A model generated the notes under the pieces. It ran no database searches and was not told the DNA's origin. It saw nothing but the letters and a program-made list of their open reading frames with translations. A stretch of 64,000 bases of DNA from Candidatus Zhuqueibacterota bacterium (GTDB lineage Bacteria > Zhuqueibacterota > Zhuqueibacteria > Oceanimicrobiales > Oceanimicrobiaceae), in contig JAJDAF010000018.1 in the NCBI GenBank assembly GCA_029261995.1, positions 1 to 64,000 on the forward strand. The letters run 5' to 3'. Positions 63,899 through 64,000 of the stretch are shown in pieces. The first letter of the stretch is position 1, and every line of letters starts with the position of its first letter. The position numbers and the translations under genes are program-made.

Positions 63899-64000
63899 GA
63901 GACCTCCAAGTCAATTGTGCGCAGTACTATGAATAAGTTGGCGGTCATTGTAGGTCCAACAATTATGCCGCGTCCACCTTGCCCATTTATCAAGAGACGT

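Overview
The window looks like a chromosomal segment from an uncultured bacterium of the FCB superphylum (Calditrichota/KSB1-like is my best guess). The main clue is the kelch protein at 46.1-47.4 kb, whose C-terminus is a sorting-type domain with the NYPNPFNPETTI signature common in that group. Many lipoproteins with clear lipoboxes, Tat-type Fe-S proteins, beta-propellers and abundant intergenic palindromes fit. The core is visibly GC-rich. The two ends (about 0.7-5.8 kb and 59.9-63.0 kb) are clearly more AT-rich and carry defence-type genes.

Layout. 0.7-5.8 kb: AT-rich island with a RelA/SpoT-domain protein, a TIR domain fused to a DnaJ zinc-finger/C-terminal region (no J domain), and five small unrecognised proteins, three of them membrane-anchored. 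6.2-8.7 kb: repeat block with a 27-unit 21-bp array, an aminopeptidase P remnant, palindromes and a 210-bp duplication. 9.0-21.7 kb: lipid/storage block with an acyl-CoA dehydrogenase, a 3018-residue KS-AT-KS-ACPx5-KR-DH synthase, a PhaR-type regulator, a phasin and a phosphopantetheinyl transferase. 22-26.5 kb: lipoprotein hydrolase, PD40 propeller, and a nucleotidyltransferase/partner pair resembling a toxin-antitoxin module. 26.5-31.8 kb, minus strand: a CcdA/ArsG-like permease coupled to a thioredoxin-like CxxC protein, a DUF1572 protein, and a DUF2249-hemerythrin / DUF2249 / haem-copper-like membrane protein operon that suggests nitric-oxide or redox stress.

32.7-45.1 kb is a long co-directional redox cluster: PQQ-type propeller, NHL propeller, small Tat-like Cys protein, NapG-like Fe-S protein, NapH-like membrane Fe-S protein, membrane-anchored PQQ propeller, alpha/beta hydrolase, a NuoE-NuoF fusion, a GltD-like flavoprotein with NuoG-like Fe-S motifs, and a NifS-type cysteine desulfurase. 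Together these could move electrons between NAD(P)H, the quinone pool and the periplasm. No catalytic hydrogenase, formate dehydrogenase or terminal reductase is in view. 45.1-59.5 kb holds exported or hydrolytic proteins (kelch, RetSat/CrtI-like, M19 dipeptidase, GH5, HAD, esterase, LamG) plus two more repeat arrays. 60-63 kb carries a membrane NACHT ATPase, followed by phage-like remnants.

Candidates for something undescribed: (1) the TIR-DnaJ hybrid and its island; (2) three tandem arrays built on a roughly 21-bp period, each next to a truncated gene tail; (3) five carrier domains in the megasynthase that all have Thr where the phosphopantetheine-bearing Ser is expected; (4) the redox conduit. 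No rRNA, tRNA or CRISPR array was recognised. All homology statements come from reading motifs, not from searches.
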